Positions 23,481 through 35,127 of a stretch of DNA of 64,000 nucleotides are shown in pieces. This stretch comes from Sternotherus odoratus. Its lineage: Eukaryota; Chordata; Testudines; Kinosternidae. Position numbers and translations under genes: made by a program. A model generated the notes under the pieces. It made no database searches. It was not told where the DNA came from and saw nothing but the letters and a program-made list of their open reading frames with translations. How positions within the stretch are numbered: position 1 is the first letter of the stretch; every line of letters begins with the position of its first letter. Location: positions 13,274,285 through 13,338,284 of the forward strand of contig JAVMKO010000021.1 of NCBI GenBank assembly GCA_032164245.1, given 5' to 3'.

Positions 23481-24355
23481 GCACAGGATAGACAATTCAG
23501 GGGCAGGGCAAAGCTATCCCAGAGTGGCAGCTGCCGTTCCCTTCAATGCAGAAGCAGGGGAAGGGGCATGTGGAGATGGGTGGGAAATGCAGATGGAGAT
23601 CCAAGGGGAAGGATCCCAGCCCTGATTATTCTTTTTATTTCTTTAGTGTCTGAAGCACGCTAAGGGCTTGGCAGAGAAAGACACAGCTCGGAACGCGAGG
23701 TGTTTGAAGAGCGGAGGAAGCACTGGGAGCCTTTTTCCAGCTCACTGATACAAAGTCAAGGTTTTTTTTCCTTTTTATTTGTGCTAACTCAATATCATCT
23801 CATGAATAACGCAGGGTGGTCTCTTGAAAACACTGGATTAACAGAAATAGTCCAAGACAAACACAGTGTGCATTACTGTAATGGAGCCTAAAGACCAGTC
23901 ACATCGACTCTCCCTGTTCTAAGCTAAGAGCCGTGCAATGCATTCTCCACCCACTCACTGCTTTGTGCCTAGTACTCCCTTAGTCCCCAAACCCTTATCA
24001 AAGTGAACGAATGAATGGGAGTTTGCCCTCAGAGGAAAGGGAGTACCGCTTGGCTATGGGAGGGGTTCTTTCCACATCTCCAGACTTCCTAGAGAGATAG
24101 ACCCCTTCGGGAGATTCCCCGGTGAGTTTTTGGAGAGTTGGATGCTTGGTGCAAAAGTTACTTATCTCTAAGGCAAAGGAGAAAGGCCCACAGCTTCCCG
24201 CTTTCTTTCAATCTTGCCTGTTGTATGACAGTTGCCCACTAGAAGAAATCAGCCGACTGTGCTCCATGTGCCGGTAGGAGCAGATCACAAATGGAAATCC
24301 TCTCACGTTGGTAAATGAGATGTGCACCGGATGACCCTAACAGATTTCTCCTTCT
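23481..24355. other. Non-coding, nothing recognised
   Basis: Unique sequence between MIR and CR1 copies. No feature supported. Confidence 0.4.
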
Positions 24356-24500
24356 TTAGTGAGCAGCTGTTGGAATCACCCACCGAGGGAGTAGACGGAC
24401 TCTCCATCACTTGAAGACTTTGAATCAGGACTGGGTCTCACTCTGAAATATATACCATGGCTGAAACAGAAGATACGAGCTTGAGTTATGTGATAACCAT
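24356..24500 (+). repeat. CR1 LINE 3' region (diverged)
   Basis: 'gttggaatcacccaccgagg' followed by 'gagtagacggactctccatc' and 'acttgaagactttgaatcag' then 'gactgggtctcactctgaaa' follows the CR1 3' order (usual form '..actctccatcacttg..ctttaaatcaagactgg..'). The distal end is not recognisable. Confidence 0.6.
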
Positions 24501-26340
24501 TTACAAAGGGGATTGATCTTGGTGAGGTGCTTTGAACCATTTCCCGGAACTTCTTTCCATGAAGCAAACCACGGATTGCTATTTCATTCATCCCGTGCTC
24601 AGTCCGAAGGATAAGCAAGACTCACTGCTGCAGGATTCTGCAAAATACAATTGAAGGCTCCTTAGTACGTGACAGATTTAATTCGCGTTCACAGGAGCTT
24701 GAAGTTGTTGAGGAAGTATATATTTGCATAAAAATAGGTTATATCTGCAGTTTAAAGTGGAATAAAGCAGTACAGTTATGAAGAATTCAATGAGCAGTTG
24801 CATAATGTTCTTTATAAACACCAGCCTAGTCAGAAAATTCTATTAGGAGATAAAAACTAGGTTAGTAAATGCAACCAAATACAGCATGGCACAGCCCTGT
24901 GGTTATGGTAGTTGTAATTTGCTGGTAATGTCATTCAGTTAATCTGAATGGGAATTGCATGTCTGCAGCGGATGTGAGAAGAACTGAAATGGAAATCCCT
25001 TTTGCTTATTATCTCATTTGTGTTAGCAAGAACGTTTCATTCACAGCTCCATTGGCTCAGGGATGCCTCACCCCACAGCAATCTTTAGGAAGTGGGGGGA
25101 AAAAACAAGTTAATCTATTGTAAACCTGCATATCTAGAAGGCCTCTGGCCTGGCTGTATATCAATTTGAGAACAGAAAGTGTGAAAAAAAATATTTGTGC
25201 GCCCACATGCAACCTGTGCTCTCAAATACTCGTTTGCATATACAACTTTTCCTTCACTATCTTCATTTCTCTTTTCTTCTCCTAGTTAATTATGCACAGG
25301 GCCATATGGTATTCACTGGATTCTATTACTGTGCAAAGCAATATGGTGTTAAACTCCCCTTTTAAAATATAGAGTCACTGTCTGCTTTATCTTAACATTA
25401 TCAAACCATTTCTATCAAATTCATACTTCGCTTTAAAACTTTCCCCACCCTGCAATGTTGTTTGCTCGAATACAGAGAAGTTTCAATGGATGGATATTGT
25501 GTTTATAAAAAAAAAAGTGAACCTTTAGTTTTAAACATGCATATGCACAAAGCAGAAGACAATGTGGAAAACGACTTATTTTACCCCGTTTTCTGTAGTA
25601 ATAGAAGTATTTGTTAAGAGTCAGTATCACAAGTGTATCGTGGTACATTAGCAACACAACTACTTACCGTACCATTTTACATTTGTACCGGGTACTTAGT
25701 ATTAAAATGTATAATATCAGTCAATAGGCTCTCTATATTTGGAACATGTGCACAATGGGGATATTTTGTTTCTCTGCATCATTCAGTGTATGTCCTAAAA
25801 TACACATGCTTAAGTCTTTTGCCATAGTAATGGGTGACACAATTAGCTGCAATTTCCTGTGGGTTTTGTGGCCATTTTTTGCAGTGTTGACAGTGGCTTT
25901 CAGGATCTGCTGCTTTGAGGGCTGGTTACCTCAAAGTCACCTAGTTTCTTATGTGAGGTTAAGAAGAATTCATTCGGCCTCCTCTGGTGTGTTAACTATC
26001 AGTGGGAAGTGAGTGTGAGGAGATACCAAAAGAAGAGAAGTCAAGAATGCATCAAAAAAGGCAATGTTCTAAGAACTCCTTATAGCCAGGTTGTGAGATT
26101 CTTGTCCAGGTCCCAAACCAAATAGCTGGCAATAATCTTTGGCTAGCTTAGACATGTATCCAGACATAACATCTAGGCTAGCTCGAGGTCTTACCCATCA
26201 CTAGTTCTCTTGTCCAACTACCCATTTTGATTTGAAGGCCAAGAATTTTTAGTAATTTTGGCAGCGAATACACTCAAGACAGCCAGTCTTTTAGGGAACA
26301 GAAAGAGTGGAGGAATTCATCAGATGAGTTATTTATTAAA
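24501..26340. other. Non-coding, unique AT-rich
   Basis: No exon or named repeat. 24700-25440 has many TAAT-type strings and is free of repeat signatures. The plus frames at 25633-26012 are chance. Confidence 0.4.
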
Positions 26341-27430
26341 AAGAGGTAACAAAGAGTCCTGTGGCACCTTAAAGACTAACTATAAAGTTTTGAAGCATAA
26401 GCTTTCGTGGGCTAATACGCACTTTGTTGGATGCAAGCAGTGGAAGTGTCCAGAGGCAGGACACTTAAATAGTCAGGAATCAGGTAGGAGGTAACAAGGT
26501 TAGTCCAATCAGGCTGAACCAGCTTATCTCAAATCAGGGAGGGTGAGATATTCTTCTAGCAGCTGAATTGAAGGTGTGAACTCGGAGGGAGGAGAAGCTG
26601 TTTTTGTAATTAGCAAGCCACTCAAGGTCTTTGTTCAGTCCCAGATTGATTGTGTTAAATTTGCAAATGAATTGCAGCTCTGCAGTCTCTCTTTGCAGTC
26701 TGGTCTTGAAGTTTTTTTGCTGCAGTATGGTGACTTTTAAATCTGTAATTGTGTGTCCAGGCAGGTTGAAGTGTTCTCCTACAGGTTTTTGTATATTGCC
26801 ATTCCTGATATCTGATTTGTGTCCATTTATCCTTTTTCGTAGGGACTGTCCAGTTTGGCTGATGTACATAGCAGAGGGACATTGGTGGCATATAATGGCA
26901 TATATGACATTGGTTGATGTGCAGGTGAATGAACCAGTGATGGTATGGTTGATCTGGTTAGGTCCTGTGATGGTGTTGCTGGCGTAGATATGTGGGCAGA
27001 GTTGGTATCGAGGTTTGTTGCATGGATTGGTTCCTGAGTTGGAGTTATTGTGGTGCAGTGTGCTGTTGCTGGTGAGAATCTGCTTAAGGTTGGCCGGTTG
27101 TCTGTGTGCCAGGACTGGCCTTCCTCCCAAGGCCTGTGAAAGTGAGGGATTATTGTCCAGGATGGGTTGTAGGTCACTGATGATGCGCTGCAGAGGTTTT
27201 AACTGAGGACTGTAGGTGATGGCCAATGGTGTTCTGTTGTTTTCTTTCTTGGGCTTGTCTTGCAGCAGCAGGCTTCTGGGTACACGTCTGGCTCTGTTGA
27301 TCTGTGTCTTTATTTCCTTGTGCGGGTATTGTAGTTTTGAGAGAGCTTGGTGAAGATCTCGTAGGTGTTGGTCTCTGTCTGAGGGGTTTCCTAACTCAGG
27401 GTAACAGAGTTGTGCCTTAGCATTTTCCTA
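26341..27430 (-). mobile_element. Penelope-like retroelement, 5'-truncated, endonuclease plus 3' UTR
   Basis: Minus-strand element. It contains an open endonuclease frame (27427-26534) followed by a 3' UTR. On the plus strand the UTR reads 'aacaaagagtcctgtggcac' then 'cttaaagactaac', 'gcataagctttcgtgggcta' and 'cgcactttgttggatgcaag'. This UTR is the same 3' end seen as orphan pieces at 18986, 35990 and (another subfamily) 49458 and 63885. The physical linkage of GIY-YIG ORF and UTR supports the identity of those orphan pieces. The reverse transcriptase domain is missing, lost by 5' truncation near 27430. Confidence 0.9.
26534..27427 (-). CDS. Penelope-like GIY-YIG endonuclease domain (partial, relic)
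   Basis: The frame is open for about 297 codons plus the stop. The first Met is at 27226 and gives a 230-residue product, and the frame stays open upstream to an in-frame stop at 27428-27430. In the 230-residue numbering, a cysteine motif characteristic of PLEs precedes the endonuclease (C69, C77, with Y74 where a cysteine is usual). The GIY-like strand is 'VIYAII' (107-112), the YIG-like strand is 'MYISQTGQSL' (120-129), followed by basic residues R130/R132, H136, then E180 in 'RETAEL' and N198 in 'GLN'. The Gly of YIG is replaced by Ser123. PLEs use this nuclease to cut target DNA for target-primed reverse transcription. With the polymerase domain lost, this copy cannot move on its own. There is no host gene function implied. 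Confidence 0.88.
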   Translation of the reverse strand, partial: ENAKAQLCYPELGNPSDRDQHLRDLHQALSKLQYPHKEIKTQINRARRVPRSLLLQDKPKKENNRTPLAITYSPQLKPLQRIISDLQPILDNNPSLSQALGGRPVLAHRQPANLKQILTSNSTLHHNNSNSGTNPCNKPRYQLCPHIYASNTITGPNQINHTITGSFTCTSTNVIYAIICHQCPSAMYISQTGQSLRKRINGHKSDIRNGNIQKPVGEHFNLPGHTITDLKVTILQQKNFKTRLQRETAELQFICKFNTINLGLNKDLEWLANYKNSFSSLRVHTFNSAARRISHPP

Positions 27431-28366
27431 TTGCTTTCCAGGAAAGCTGCTTATAGGTCATCCCTGGAGAGAGACGTGTCTGGTGAGGTTCTGTCCTACA
27501 AGACCGGAAGGTTTTTATGCAGAATTCTTGGGAACTATGTCCGTTTATACCAGCTGAAGATCAGGCCCTTGATTTTTTGTTTGTTCCACTACCACATAAA
27601 AGCCTATGCCTCGGCCCAGCTAAATCAGCTGTAAACATTGTAACCTACTTACAGCCTGGCAAGTTGGTTGGCAAAATTTCAGCCTCAAGTGAAATGTAAT
27701 GATAGAGCTAGTGTTTCTTTGAAGAAAGGAGAAAATGGTGTACAGTGGAAATGCTGAGTGATCCAGACACTGATTACACTGAGAACTCCGATGACTCACA
27801 AAGAAATCACAATAGTGACACTTATAGAAAGGTAAGTCTATGCACACCACACCCCATGGACTGAAAAGAAACAACCCTTAAATGTTAGTTTAAGCTGATA
27901 TGATGCAGCAAGGAAATCATTTCTTAAACCATTTCTAGATTTTGTTCTTCTGAACCTTCTCTTGGGTTTTGAATTCTTCTAACTAGTTTCCAGCCAGGAA
28001 CTTGCCCTAATGTGTGCCTGTCACTTTAACTATTAGCATTTCTGTGTGATGTGATTCTGCACAAAGACTACAGAAATGTTTCTTGCTAGCCTTGATTTCC
28101 TGTCCCCTGTTGATACTCACTTTCCATTTCAAGGGCAGAAGGACAACTAACTCTTGCAAAGAAAAGTGAAAAGCTTAAAGGCATTTATGACATTCCGCTA
28201 TGTGCATCTCAAAAAGGAGCAGTCAGATATTAATTACCCATAAAAGTGTTTATACTGAAAAACATTCCCCTTGCCAGTGCTGAGAAAAAATTCTTCCTTG
28301 GAGAAACAGTTGAGTGAAACAGCCAGATTGAGAAACTGGGACAATTTTTCTGTCTTGCTCTGAGGG
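27431..28366. other. Non-coding, nothing firm
   Basis: The first ~100 bases may be further degraded PLE sequence on the minus strand. The rest is unique AT-rich DNA without a recognised exon. Confidence 0.35.
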
Positions 28367-28510
28367 CCAAATTCTGGTCTATTTCACTATTGCAAATCTA
28401 GAGCGGTGGAGTTTTAACCAGGTGATGTGCTCCAGATTTACATTGATGTAACGGAGCGCAGAAATTGGCTATTGTGGGTCAGAGCCAAAGCCAACTGAAG
28501 TCAATGGAAC
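28367..28510. repeat. Degenerate inverted-repeat MITE-like element
   Basis: 'gggccaaattctggtctatt' and 'tgcaaatctagagcgg' on the left, with 'ctccagatttacattgatgt' and 'tgaagtcaatgga' on the right, match a family common in sauropsids whose two halves are approximate inverted copies ('ccaaattctg..tgtaaatc..' and inverse). Strongly diverged. Confidence 0.5.
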
Positions 28511-28634
28511 TTACCAGTGGAGTGACTCCCTGTGTGCACTGTATGACAGCAGGATGGCTAGTGTGGCCAGACAGGACAACTTGAAATAATTGTTTGTTGC
28601 TAGTATTGTTTCCATTGCATCAGCATCTAGAAGT

Positions 28635-28890
28635 CCTGACAAGATCAGGGCCACACTGCGCTGGGAGCTGTAGATAGACATGGTTGGAGGCAGTCTCTGC
28701 CCTGAAGACCTCACTGTCTAAACAGACAATATGAAGGATTATTATTCATCCCCTTTTTACTGATGGGAAGTTGCAGCACAGAGAGATTGTGTAATTTGCC
28801 CAAGGTCACACAGGTAATCTGTGGCAGAGCCAGGAAATTAATCCTGCTCTCCAGAATCCTGGTCCACTGCTCCTACTCCAAGAGCATTCT
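28635..28890 (-). repeat. MIR-type SINE with tail, antisense
   Basis: The plus strand shows 'cagtctctgccctgaagacc', 'tttttactgatgggaagttg', 'gcacagagagattgtgtaat', 'tgcccaaggtcacacaggta' and 'ctgtggcagagccagg' in the reverse order of the MIR core. The polymerase III head end lies near 28870. Confidence 0.8.
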
Positions 28891-29469
28891 TCTCTACAGC
28901 AATGGCGTACTCCCATCTCTGAATGACCTGTGTACTGACTCACTCCCATTATTGCCTCGACTCTCTGCCCTTATGTTGCCCCAGTCGCCTTCCTTTAGAC
29001 TCTGGTTCACTGCCCAGTTTCTCTCAATAGGAGGAAAATTCACAGAAATGGTGCCCTGCTGCCCTCTCAGACTGATATGCAGATGGGTCGTTATGGAGGG
29101 GAAAGTGTTACTTGAATAAATCAACAAGATGCTTAATGAGAAGAACAGTAAATAAAGGAAGTGTAAGATGGACGATGATGTAATAGATGTCAGATAAAAC
29201 ATTTGAATGGAATTGCTACCTGCTGCCTCTCAGATAATCCTCGGAATTGATGAATCAAAATGCTGCAGCTGTTGTCGAATGAGCACAAACGTCCATTATT
29301 ATCTGCTGCCTCTGGAGGTCACTCTAACAATGATAGAAACAGGCAGCGGCTGGGATTTCAATTGCCCATTTAGCTCTTTGTGTTTTCAGGGAGCCTCAGT
29401 CTTGGAGAGGGGAAATCTATTCTCAGACAATGCAATTGTTCACGTCTTTTGGTTTGTAAGGATAAGGGC
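28891..29469. other. Non-coding, unique
   Basis: No recognised feature. The opposing frames at 28763-29202 overlap the MIR and are not gene-like. Confidence 0.4.
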
Positions 29470-29615
29470 TTGATCCTGTCAGGTGCTGAGTGCGCTGGCC
29501 TTGAGCACTGAACTTTAAGCCCCTAAGGAATCCCATTGAGTTCACTGGGCTCACACACCGGCTTCAGTTTATGCACAGATTTAAGTGCTCTGCAGGATTA
29601 GGGACAGAATGCTCA
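29470..29615. repeat. Degenerate inverted-repeat MITE-like element
   Basis: The left part 'ggcttgatcctgtcaggtgc' is inverted at the right by 'ctgcaggattagg', with a central 'cccattgagttcactggg' containing an imperfect palindrome. It has the same structure as the better copies at 40903 and 42702. Confidence 0.5.
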
Positions 29616-29769
29616 GCACTTTACAGGAGGAAGCCCGAGATAGGTCAGACACAACTGGTGGGTCCCACCCTCTGACGGCAGGATGGATCATTAGTCCAGG
29701 ATGGACCATTAGTCTTAAAAGACATGGTTTTTAAAAAAAGCAAATTCTTAAGGCAAATTAACTCTAGTT

Positions 29770-30010
29770 AGGAACTAATCAAATCCATGATTGAAAAATG
29801 TGCTGTTTATTTTTTATTTAGTTCAAAAATTGCTGATGACTTTTTTGATTTTTCAACAAAATAGTTTTGGGGTTTGGGCTTTTCCCTTCTCCCCCTTTTA
29901 CCTAAAAGGAAAAATATTCAAAATTTTGGCCAAATGAAAATTTCCATTGTTTCCATCAAACAGCCATTTCTCATCAAAAATATTTTGATGGAAAAAAATT
30001 TGACCAACTT
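29770..30010. repeat. A/T homopolymer-rich interspersed repeat
   Basis: A run of short A and T blocks with phrases such as 'ttttgatttttcaacaaaat', 'aaaattttggccaaatgaaa', 'tttctcatcaaaaatatttt' and 'gatggaaaaaaatttgacca'. At least six similar stretches occur in this window (34160, 36737, 39220, 46575, 47970, 62120), so they look like copies of one repeat family. Class unknown; the better-bounded copies have short terminal inverted repeats, which would suit a MITE. Confidence 0.45.
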
Positions 30011-31771
30011 CTCAGCACCCACCAGAGGCAGATTTTCAGAAGAGCTCAGAGCTAATTTATAGCTACCGTGGACCATTTAACCATAGTCCTGATTATTATG
30101 ATATCATTGGGCATCCCTGGGACGTTATTGTGTCCATGTTGGCGATGCGCAGAATGACCTTTAACTCCTAGTAGTCTGAAAGAAGATTCAACTAAACTTT
30201 CACACTGATATGGCCAGGTTATAGTAGAGAGAAGCAGGATTTGCCATGAACTGAGGTTAGTACCTGTCCATTGTATATCACATGAAAAGTATAATGTATA
30301 TTTCCCAAAAGTGACCTGTCAGGGCATATGTCCTATTTTATGTGTGATGGCTCAGGCTGACTTTTCAATGACTAAAATTTACATTGTTGGTTTTCAATCA
30401 TGCAAGTTTATTCATGTGTTCATGTAGTAATTTCTCAGATGAGTCTCAAAATGTTAGTAATGTTAAACAGACAACATATTTTTAATTTGACTAGACACTG
30501 AGCCTACCACGACGGTCTAGATTTCAGCATTATCTGAACAGTTTTCTTGAGAACTGGAAGTTTACCCTGGAATATGACAGGAATCAAATGCCTCTTCTCT
30601 ATTTGTGGATCTTTTGTTTGAGTGATTTAATCTGCTGCATTACAGAAAGCCTCAGCTTCATGTTCTGGTACTTAGACTGGATTCTGGACATCTGTACTTC
30701 CAGAGCAAGGCTCAATTACCTGCTGTCTATAGGGAAACCCAAGGAATAGGATATCCCATAATAAAAGCCTTTACACAGGCTGCTGATATTCTAATTTGCT
30801 CGAGTCTTCAGAACTAATGATCACAAAATGGCCAGGACTAAAATTGTTTTCAAGGCTAGTCAGAGCAAGGGAGACAAGAACCGGCAAAGTCTGCAGCCTT
30901 AGTCATGTCACTTAACGTCTTTTCTTGAACACATACATGGATGTTTTAGGTGTTGGTGCTCATCTGGTTAAATCTCTCTGATACTGTTAATGAAATAGCT
31001 CCGTGAGGGCACAAAGCAGATGCACAAGGCCATGGGAGAAGATGGGATCATTCCCATTTGTTATAAAGTAAAAAAGAAAGGAATAGGATTTTCCTCCCAA
31101 TTTTTGTTTAAATTACTGAGCAAATCTAGGGCTCTGAAATACAAGGGCCTCAGAGCACTTGCTAGAGTTGGCCATTGTGTGGCATATGTCTTCCGCCATT
31201 CTTGGTCCGTTTGTTCAGAGCTAGACTGTGACAATCTAGGCAGGAGAGCAAGACCCCAGCACCCCGTCTCTGCCCTTCTCCATATGTACTGGCCAGCGGA
31301 GTGGGGGAAGCAAGTATTTAGTCCCCTACTGATGTGTGACTTACACCAGCCTTTGCCTCACTGCTGTATTTGACCCGCTGCTCGACATCGGAGCACAGAG
31401 TCACACTGAGGGAGCTACAAGGGAGGTACTTTGCTACAGCCCTGCAAAAGGCTTATTTTTGACACAGTGTCTCCAAAGGTGAAAGGTGAGAACTCTGATC
31501 ACTGCTGTCTAGCTGTCCACATTGTACTCGATGTCTTGGGCCTCCGCAGGCACTCCAGGGCTGGCAGTGTGCTGCGTCGAGAGGAAGTGTGATTTGCAGT
31601 TTGTGCGTTATTATATTTTTTATCAAAGGGAAATTAACAAAAACAATGGCTTGTGTTTGCATTTCCCATGCCACAGTTACAGATGATGGGTGTGTATGAC
31701 ATTGAAAATTCCAGGCAACATGGTGTGCACTGTACAAGACGCTAATCAAAGGACTTCTCTTGAGATAATCA

Positions 31772-31773
<2 letters not shown>
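30011..31773. other. Non-coding, nothing recognised
   Basis: Unique sequence. The 117-codon plus frame at 31020-31373 has no domain, splice signals or repeat homology that I can see. Confidence 0.4.

Positions 31774-31804
<31 letters not shown>
31774..31804. repeat. (CT)n microsatellite
   Basis: 31 bases of TC/CT followed by 'ttctttctg'. Confidence 0.95.
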
Positions 31805-31810
<6 letters not shown>

Positions 31811-33020
31811 CTGTAGTTTTATGCCAGCCTTCATTCCCCCAAACAGGGAGAGCAACTGATGTTAGGCTCTGTCTTGTTAAGAGTCTAATCAGCTGAATGC
31901 CTTTAAGAACGAACCATCAAACTGTGCAGGATAAACAACGCACATTGTTCTACTTCAGTGGGAGACCTACCTTGTAATGCCTCATGGCTATTCACTATAA
32001 AGAGGAGAAAAAAGACAAAAGGCATTAGCAATGATCTGTGCACCTGTGAAATACAAAACGGCTAAATAATAATCCTCAAAAAAAGAAATTCTCCCATCTG
32101 GAGATGAATCCTTTTGAAATGAGCATGAAAAGGGAAGGAAAACTTACCAGGAAGCAAAGGAAACGGAACTTTGTACACTAGGCAACTCAGTGTGGCAAGT
32201 CTAACCTTGATTAAATGGACAGAGTCATTCAAAGTGCTCTCAGCTCTTTATTGGGTTGCTCAGGTGAGCACTTGTTTTAAGTGCTACCATGAAATATTCA
32301 TGTCAGGATATGGCCCTTTTTTCACTTTAAGTGAAGTGTGGCCATTGCAGCCGGCGGTTCAGATGCACCGTCAGCTCAGCAGAGCGTGACTTTCCAGACG
32401 CAACTGGTGGCGGGGGAAGAGATTTATAGGAAGCTTGAATGGCAGCTGTCAAATGTTGAGCTGAGACCAACGTCTCTTTAATTTGACTCCAGAGATGAGA
32501 AATTCCTTGGTGACGTTTGGTGATGTCTCCGAAGGTGGCAGAGGTTAGGTTTTTCTGTGACCACTTTTCTGAAGTGCCACAGAATAAGTATTCAATTTTC
32601 GTCTCTCCCTGGAGACCTTGGGAATCCTCTTGAAATATCAAGGAGGGAAAAGTGGAGAGACAAAAAACTGTCATTAGAAAATCCTCAGAAAGTGGCATTT
32701 AATGGATGGAACTGATTTATGGCAAATAAAGCTCAGGCCTTAATGTTACCTAGTTGTTAATATATATTTGAAGTATGAGCAAATATCATTTTAAAAGATC
32801 AATGAGGAGGAATGTAGCAACTCTCTGAATTTGCTAATAGGCTTTATTTGGATGCTTTCTATCAACAGAAAAGCACAGGGACAATAACGTTTCTCTCGTG
32901 TTATATTTTAAGAGATATAAAGTAGATTATTTAAAGATTAAGAATGGGAACCACAAACAATACAGGCTCCCTCTCAACATTCTTGAGACAAAGCTCCCAC
33001 TGAGTTAGGGAGAGGTCTTC
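31805..33020. other. Non-coding, unique
   Basis: No exon or named repeat found. The minus frame 32327-32698 (123 codons) is repeat-free but has no domain, and nothing around it suggests a gene. Confidence 0.35.
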
Positions 33021-33041
33021 AGAGAGAGAGAGAGAGAGAGA
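33021..33041. repeat. (AG)n microsatellite
   Basis: About 21 bases of alternating AG within 'cttcagagagagag'. Confidence 0.9.
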
Positions 33042-33599
33042 AGAGACGTCAGATAAAGGTTTCTTGGACTGTACTTTGGGTTCCATTCATTAAGGGTTCC
33101 ATGCACTGGTTGCAGGACATATTTCTCTTAGGACCTGGTCCAGAGCTCACTGAACTCAATAAGGTCCTTTCCATTTAACTCCGTGGACTTTGCAGCCAAG
33201 CCTTTGGCCCTCCTGTGGAGGTCTTTTGCAGAGAACATTGCTAATCGGGAATGATGAGCATCACCCAAGAATGAGTTTCTGCAGTCTGCACCCCACCCCG
33301 CTGGCTGGTCAGGGACAAGAGCTGCACCAGTGGGAGTGCTGGACAAAATCCTGCTCTCCTATGCCCTGGTGAACTAAAGGAGAGCGGGACATTGGTGTCA
33401 GGAGAACCACACTGCTGAACAGAGAGGAAGGATTTGCCGTGACAAGAGATGTGCTTTGCAACATGGTCAGAAGTTGGGAAAATTTGGGCTCTGAATCCCA
33501 CAGCTGAGGAGCCCAATGGCTGGAAGGTAATGTCGGAAAAATTCAGAAAGAATATAAAATGCCATTATTAAAACAATTAGGGTAATTATCCCATGGGAG
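33042..33599. other. Non-coding, unique
   Basis: Mixed-composition sequence with opposing short frames. No recognised feature. Confidence 0.4.
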
Positions 33600-33805
33600 A
33601 GATTATCAAGGGAAGAAGCAATTTCAACATCACATGGAGTCTTCAGATCAAGACTGGATCTCATTCTGACCCATCTCATCCAGGACTGGGCTCAGTAATG
33701 TAGCAGAGAGAAGAATTCCCACCACGCCATGTACAGGAATCGCCCGGTGGGATTCTCTGGCCTGGGCCGGATGATCAGAGTGGTGTCTTCTGGCTCTTTC
33801 AACAG
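33600..33805 (+). repeat. CR1 LINE 3' end
   Basis: 'catggagtcttcagatcaag' then 'actggatctcattctgaccc', 'ggtgggattctctggcctgg' and 'ccggatgatcagagtggtgt' then 'cttctggctctt' reproduces the CR1 3' order (ORF2 end, then '..attctctggcctg..agatgatcata..tcccttctggc'). The terminal octamers are lost. Confidence 0.75.
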
Positions 33806-34159
33806 GCCATTTACCGAAGTGCATGGAACTTAAATAAGTGCATAAGTGCTCTGTTGAGTCAGGTCTTTATTCTCCTTTAAAAACTCTCAGTCCTCAAGAA
33901 TTCCATTAATATAGAGAATTCCATCAATATAAGCAGATATCCTGCTGGGGGCCGTTATATTCTGTTGTGATGGTGGATAGTGAGAGAGAGAGTCTGCCAG
34001 GCAGTGAGGCTAAAATCGGCTCCTCAGAAAAACAAATCATTTATCCAAGGATTTTTTATTTTATTTGTATAAAACAGCCAGGAATATCCAGCTAATATAG
34101 GAAGTTTTGTGGCATGGGTTTATTCTCCTCCACACACAAGTTCAAAAGATGGTAGGGCC
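33806..34159. other. Non-coding, unique
   Basis: Short tandem phrase 'agaattccatcaatataa' after 'aagaattccattaatata' (33898-33932) is a two-copy direct repeat. Nothing else seen. Confidence 0.45.
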
Positions 34160-34440
34160 AGGCAGAACTTTACCAAAAAAATCTGCATAAAATGTTGACA
34201 TTTTATCAAAAAATGAAATCCCTAAAATAGGAAAAAATAATCTGTTTTCAGCAATCTAATGTTGAAAAATGTTTGGCCAAAAGCTGTCGAATACTAAAAA
34301 TTGTTCAGGTTTGGGCTGAAATTTGGGGGTTTATGATTTTTCAATGAAATATCAAAAGTTTTCATGGAGAGCTTCACAAAACTTTTAGTTTAGGCAAAAT
34401 CCCAATTTTCTGTTGAAAAAAGGTTTCATCAATTTGTTTT
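34160..34440. repeat. A/T homopolymer-rich interspersed repeat
   Basis: Phrases such as 'tttatcaaaaaatgaaatcc', 'gttgaaaaatgtttggccaa', 'gatttttcaatgaaatatca' and 'tctgttgaaaaaaggtttca' match the family described at 29770. Confidence 0.45.
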
Positions 34441-35127
34441 GTGCTATTAGCTGAGGAAAGCTCACTAGAGGATTCCTCCCTCCTCTTCCCATGCCTAATG
34501 TGATCAAAGTATAGAAGTTTGGGTCTGTTGATATCCGACATCAAAATCTACTTCTTTCCTATAACATATCTAACATAGGCATTCTTTGGGGAAATATGCT
34601 AGAGTCTTCACCAGCCCCACTTTCAAATATAAAAATAACAGAAGAGGTATTGCAAAAATAAGAATCTATCAGTTATGTTTCAACTGGCATCTGAAAGGCA
34701 TCAACTTCTGCACAGGCCGAAAGTTCCCCTTAGAATAGCCCAAGGAAAATGCAAGAGATGAGTTATACGTGAACCTGAGAATTCATTCGTAGAGGCTCTG
34801 CTTGCAGCAAGATTCTGATCAATGGTGAGCAGAGAACAATAGGAAAGTCCAACAGCTAAGTAGGTCACCAGTTAACAAGACAGAGTGACTCCGAAAGTTT
34901 AATTTTAAACCAGCAAACTCCATTTTTGGGGGGGACATTATACATGTTTTAAATTTAACTTCAGGTCAAATATAAATAAAATAGTCTATTTCATGTTTTT
35001 AACCCTAGGGTTTGCAAAGCAATAATGTTGTTATAATCACTTATATAAAGTTTTAATAAATGTTAATATTTAAGTCTTAGAGTAAACGTATTTTATTGTA
35101 ATCTCATCCCTAGGTGACTGCTTGGAA
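34441..35127. other. Non-coding, unique AT-rich
   Basis: No exon or named repeat. Ends with the 8-base target duplication 'gcttggaa' (35120-35127) of the next element. Confidence 0.4.
35120..35127. other. Left target-site duplication of hAT element
   Basis: 'gcttggaa', identical to 35889-35896. Confidence 0.92.

Noticed and set aside
26631..27206. Plus-strand and other-frame ORFs over the PLE
   Set aside because: Shadows of the minus-strand GIY-YIG frame.
31020..31373. 117-codon plus-strand frame as an exon
   Set aside because: No domain, no convincing splice acceptor or donor, no neighbouring exons.
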